NCBI GenBank assembly: GCA_005889495.1
Contig: VBHA01000076.1
Span: 1-50,830, forward strand
Source: Chloroflexota bacterium
Lineage (GTDB): Bacteria; Chloroflexota; Dormibacteria; Dormibacterales; Dormibacteraceae
DNA: 50,830 bases
Reading direction: 5' to 3'
Every line of letters begins with the position of its first letter. Positions within the stretch are counted from its first letter, which is position 1. The position numbers and the translations under genes were made by a program. Shown piece after piece: positions 48,204 to 50,830 of the stretch. A model generated the notes under the pieces. That model did not search any database, was not told the DNA's origin, and saw only the letters and a list, made by a program, of their open reading frames with translations.

Positions 48204-49748
48204 GTGAAGATCAGCCTTTCCTCGGCGCCTGCGGCCGAGCTGAACGTCGACGCGCTCGCGATCCCGATCGCCACGGGCCACCAGCTCGGCGCCTCGGCGC
48301 AGGACCTGAACAAGGCGATGGGCGGCGTGCTCGGCGAGATGGTCGCCAACGCCGAGTTCCGAGGCCGGATCCACGAGGTCCTGCCCATGCCCGGCCAGGG
48401 CCAGATCGGGCCCCGCCGCGTGATCCTGTACGGGCTCGGCGCGCTCCACGACCTCGACGGGCAGCGCCTCCGCTCGGCGCACCACGAGCTGGTGCGCGCG
48501 TCGCGGACGTGGGGCTACAAGCGTCTGGCGATCATGCGGGTCGAGCCGCTCGGCACCGACGCGCTGAAGGCGGTGGTCGAAGGCAGCGTCCTGGGCACGT
48601 TCGAGCGCCGGTCCCGGCAGACCGGGCAGGCGCCCGAGCGGCGCGAGATCGACGAGATCGTGCTCGTGGGCTTCGGCTCCGGCCGGGAGACCGAGGTCAT
48701 CGCCGCGCAGGAGAACGGCGAGGCGACCAACAGGGCGCGCGAGTGGCAGAACGCACCCGGCAACGAGCTCACGCCCGACGCGCTGGCCCAGGAGGCGACG
48801 CGCATCGCCCAGCGCCACAACCTGGAGCTCGAGGTCCTCGGCCCGGGCGAGCTCAAGTCCGGCGGCTACAACCTCCTGCTCGGCGTGGGAGGCGGCTCCG
48901 CCAAACCTCCGCGCATGATCCGGATCCGACACCACGGAAATCACCAGTCGACCGCCGGGGACGCGACGGTGCTGGCGCTGATCGGCAAGGGCATCACCTT
49001 CGACAGCGGAGGCATCTCGCTCAAAGACCCCGAGAACATGAGCCGCATGAAAGACGACATGTCGGGCGCGGCCGCCGTCCTGTCGGCGATCGACGTGATC
49101 GCCTCGCGCAAGCTGCCGCTGGACGTGATGGCGGTCATCGCCGCGGCCGAGAACATGCCCGGACCGACGGCCCAGAGGCCCGGTGACGTGATCGTCAGCG
49201 CCGACGGCAAGACCGTCGAGGTCGTGAACACCGACGCCGAAGGCCGGCTGGTGCTTGCCGACGCCCTCACCCACGCGCTGCGCAACGGCGCCACTCACCT
49301 GGTCGACCTGGCCACGCTGACCGGCGCCGCCACGGTTGCGATCGGTCACGCGGCCAGCGCCGCAGTGAGCAACGACGACGAGTTCTGGAAAGTGGTCGAG
49401 CAGGCCTCGCACGAGGCCGGCGACCGCGTTTGGCGGCTTCCGATCTACGCCGACTACCGCGTGCTCCTGAGCAGCCAGATCGCCGATGTGCGCAACTCCG
49501 AGTACGGCGAGGCCGGCACGATCATGGGCGGCATGTTCATCGCCGAGTTCGCGGGCGGGAAGCCGTGGGCGCACATCGACATCGCCGCCGCGGCGTGGAA
49601 CACGAACCTCGAGCTCACCACCGTCCTGCGCGGCCCCAGCGGCGCGGGCACTCGCCTGTGCATCGAGCTCGCAGAGCTGATGGCCCGCCGGGCCACCGAC
49701 TCCTGGCCGCCGAGCGCCTCGGAACCTGTAAGCCGAGCCAGGCGTTAG
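48204..49748 (+). CDS. pepA: Leucyl aminopeptidase (M17)
   Basis: The M17 enzyme removes N-terminal leucine and other residues from peptides using two metal ions. The 514-residue product has an N-terminal macro-like domain (about 1-170) and a C-terminal catalytic domain with the signatures GKGITFDSGGISLKD, MKDDMSGAAAVL, AAENMPGPTAQRPGDV and NTDAEGRLVLADAL, the last carrying metal ligands and the bicarbonate site. Its length is normal. GTG 48204 is the start. dxs follows 9 bases after its stop on the same strand. Confidence 0.96.
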   Translation: MKISLSSAPAAELNVDALAIPIATGHQLGASAQDLNKAMGGVLGEMVANAEFRGRIHEVLPMPGQGQIGPRRVILYGLGALHDLDGQRLRSAHHELVRASRTWGYKRLAIMRVEPLGTDALKAVVEGSVLGTFERRSRQTGQAPERREIDEIVLVGFGSGRETEVIAAQENGEATNRAREWQNAPGNELTPDALAQEATRIAQRHNLELEVLGPGELKSGGYNLLLGVGGGSAKPPRMIRIRHHGNHQSTAGDATVLALIGKGITFDSGGISLKDPENMSRMKDDMSGAAAVLSAIDVIASRKLPLDVMAVIAAAENMPGPTAQRPGDVIVSADGKTVEVVNTDAEGRLVLADALTHALRNGATHLVDLATLTGAATVAIGHAASAAVSNDDEFWKVVEQASHEAGDRVWRLPIYADYRVLLSSQIADVRNSEYGEAGTIMGGMFIAEFAGGKPWAHIDIAAAAWNTNLELTTVLRGPSGAGTRLCIELAELMARRATDSWPPSASEPVSRARR

Positions 49749-49757
49749 AACTAGGTA

Positions 49758-50830
49758 GTGGGAATCCTCGAGACGATCCACTCCCCCGCCGATCTGAGGA
49801 CGCTCAACCAATCCCAGCTGAACACGCTCGCGGGTGAGGTCCGGGCTTTCCTGGTCGAGCAGACCTCGCGCACCGGTGGCCACCTCTCACCCAACCTCGG
49901 GGTTGTCGAGCTGACGTTCGCCCTTCACCGGGTGTTCGACAGCCCCTCCGACGCGATCGTCTGGGACACCGGCCACCAGGCCTACGTGCACAAGCTCGTG
50001 ACCGGACGCGCCGCGCAGTTCTCGACCCTCCGCCAGGCCGGCGGGCTGTCGGGATACCCGTCCCGCAAGGAGTCGGAGCACGACCTGGTCGAGAACAGCC
50101 ACGCTTCGACGTCGCTCAGCTACGCGCTGGGCATCGCCGAGGCGCGCCTGCGCAAGCGCATCGGCGGGTTCGTCGTGGCCGTGATCGGCGACGGAGCGCT
50201 CACGGGCGGCATGGCATACGAGGCCCTCAACCAGATCGCGCACCTGATGCCGCCCAACCTGATCATCGTCATCAACGACAACGGCAGGTCGTACGCGCCG
50301 ACCGTGGGCGGCCTCGCGCGACATCTATCCCAGCTGCGCGTGGACCCTCGCTACGAGCGCATCAAGGACGACATCTCGCGGTTGCTGCGCGACCTTCCTC
50401 TCGTGGGATCGACGGCGGACCAGGCCGCGTACCGCGTCAAGGAAGGCTTGAAGCAGCTGCTCCAGCCCTCGACCATGTTCGAGAGCCTGGGCATCAAGTA
50501 CGCGGGCCTCGTCGACGGCCATGACGAGGCTGCGCTCGAAGAAGTCCTGAACCGGGCGAAGAAGCTGCGCGAGCCGGTGGTGGTGCACGTGGTCACAGAG
50601 AAAGGTCACGGCTACAGCCCGGCGGTCGACGACGAGGTCGACAAGCTGCACGGGGTCAGCGCCTTCGACCCGCTCACCGGCCGCCCGCGGTCCACCGAGG
50701 TGACCTACACCGACATCTTCGGCGAGGCCCTGATGTCGGCCGCGGCGCGCCGCCCGGAGGTGTGCGCGATCACCGCCGCGATGGCGTCTTCGACGGGACT
50801 GCTGAACTTCGCCAAGGAGTTTCCCGACCG
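49758..50830 (+). CDS. dxs: 1-deoxy-D-xylulose-5-phosphate synthase, 3' end outside the window
   Basis: Dxs makes 1-deoxyxylulose 5-phosphate from pyruvate and glyceraldehyde 3-phosphate, the first step of the non-mevalonate isoprenoid pathway, with thiamine diphosphate. From GTG 49758 the frame is open to the window end (357 codons). It shows LSPNLGVVELTFALHRVFD, VWDTGHQAYVHK, the TPP-binding GDGALTGGMAYEALNQ...NDN segment and LVDGHDEAALEEVL, all typical. About 250-280 residues are missing beyond 50830. The start lies 9 bases after the pepA stop. Confidence 0.96.
   Translation, partial: MGILETIHSPADLRTLNQSQLNTLAGEVRAFLVEQTSRTGGHLSPNLGVVELTFALHRVFDSPSDAIVWDTGHQAYVHKLVTGRAAQFSTLRQAGGLSGYPSRKESEHDLVENSHASTSLSYALGIAEARLRKRIGGFVVAVIGDGALTGGMAYEALNQIAHLMPPNLIIVINDNGRSYAPTVGGLARHLSQLRVDPRYERIKDDISRLLRDLPLVGSTADQAAYRVKEGLKQLLQPSTMFESLGIKYAGLVDGHDEAALEEVLNRAKKLREPVVVHVVTEKGHGYSPAVDDEVDKLHGVSAFDPLTGRPRSTEVTYTDIFGEALMSAAARRPEVCAITAAMASSTGLLNFAKEFPD

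Noticed and set aside
1-50830. tRNA, rRNA, CRISPR arrays, insertion sequences and prophage genes
   Set aside because: I looked for them throughout and saw no supporting structure or motif.

Overview
This is a GC-rich, gene-dense bacterial chromosome segment without rRNA, tRNA, insertion sequence, phage or CRISPR signals that I could see. The mix of proteins (HrcA/CIRCE heat-shock control, FixX-type ferredoxin, LUD-domain Fe-S protein, archaeal-type nicotinate phosphoribosyltransferase, actinobacterial-style secreted repeats, many GTG/TTG starts and apparently leaderless genes) suggests a terrabacterial lineage such as Chloroflexota, Ca. Dormibacterota or a relative. There is no phylogenetic marker that settles this, so the assignment is inference.

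Layout. 1-1086 (minus): pth (cut by the window edge) and ybeY. 1092-3311 (plus): an NDP-sugar epimerase, a small membrane protein, and a second epimerase broken by an internal deletion. 3304-11374 (minus): a tightly overlapping six-gene surface-glycan operon: tandem-HTH regulator, membrane glycosyltransferase (GT2) ending in a VPEG-type sorting signal, an exosortase/archaeosortase, a flippase-like/GT4 fusion, a GT-C-like membrane protein and a methyltransferase. 11375-11657: an AT-richer gap ending in a strong plus-facing terminator. 11658-16024 (minus): rmlD-like reductase and a PAS/GAF/GGDEF/EAL c-di-GMP protein. 16090-20943 (minus): a small protein, then dnaJ, grpE, hrcA (with CIRCE), hemW and ybaK. 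20967-25152: epimerase, lipoprotein, lepA and a small membrane protein. 25171-27666 (minus): rsmE, YCII protein, uracil-DNA glycosylase and a frameshifted nicotinate phosphoribosyltransferase. 27708-30709 (plus): Mrp, DUF971 protein and a DUF3048 protein. 30723-35243 (minus): a 1506-residue secreted protein. 35584-37398 (plus): LysM lipoprotein and a membrane protein. 37395-39444 (minus): GMC oxidoreductase and VOC protein. 39648-41667 (plus): HEAGH membrane protein and a second membrane protein. 41664-44376 (minus): trxB, fixX-like and an M20 peptidase. 44400-50830 (plus): YyaL-like thioredoxin-fold protein, LutB-LutA fusion, pepA and dxs (cut by the window edge).

The most distinctive part is the exosortase operon. 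The regulator, a processive-type GT2 enzyme and the exosortase are linked by 4-base GTGA overlaps, and the GT2 itself carries what looks like the exosortase target signal. Nucleotide-sugar enzymes (epimerases, RmlD) and a c-di-GMP turnover protein flank it, which fits regulated exopolysaccharide or glycoprotein export.

A second theme is promoter architecture. At many gene heads a TANNNT hexamer lies 6-10 bases before the start codon with no Shine-Dalgarno sequence, which suggests leaderless mRNAs. Several divergent gene pairs have start codons only 5-41 bp apart, with interlocked or overlapping -10 elements. Several convergent pairs share their stop codons. Other notable elements are two perfect 22-bp palindromes spaced 42 bp apart upstream of trxB, and a dispersed double-hairpin element present in frame in both hemW and the yyaL-like gene.
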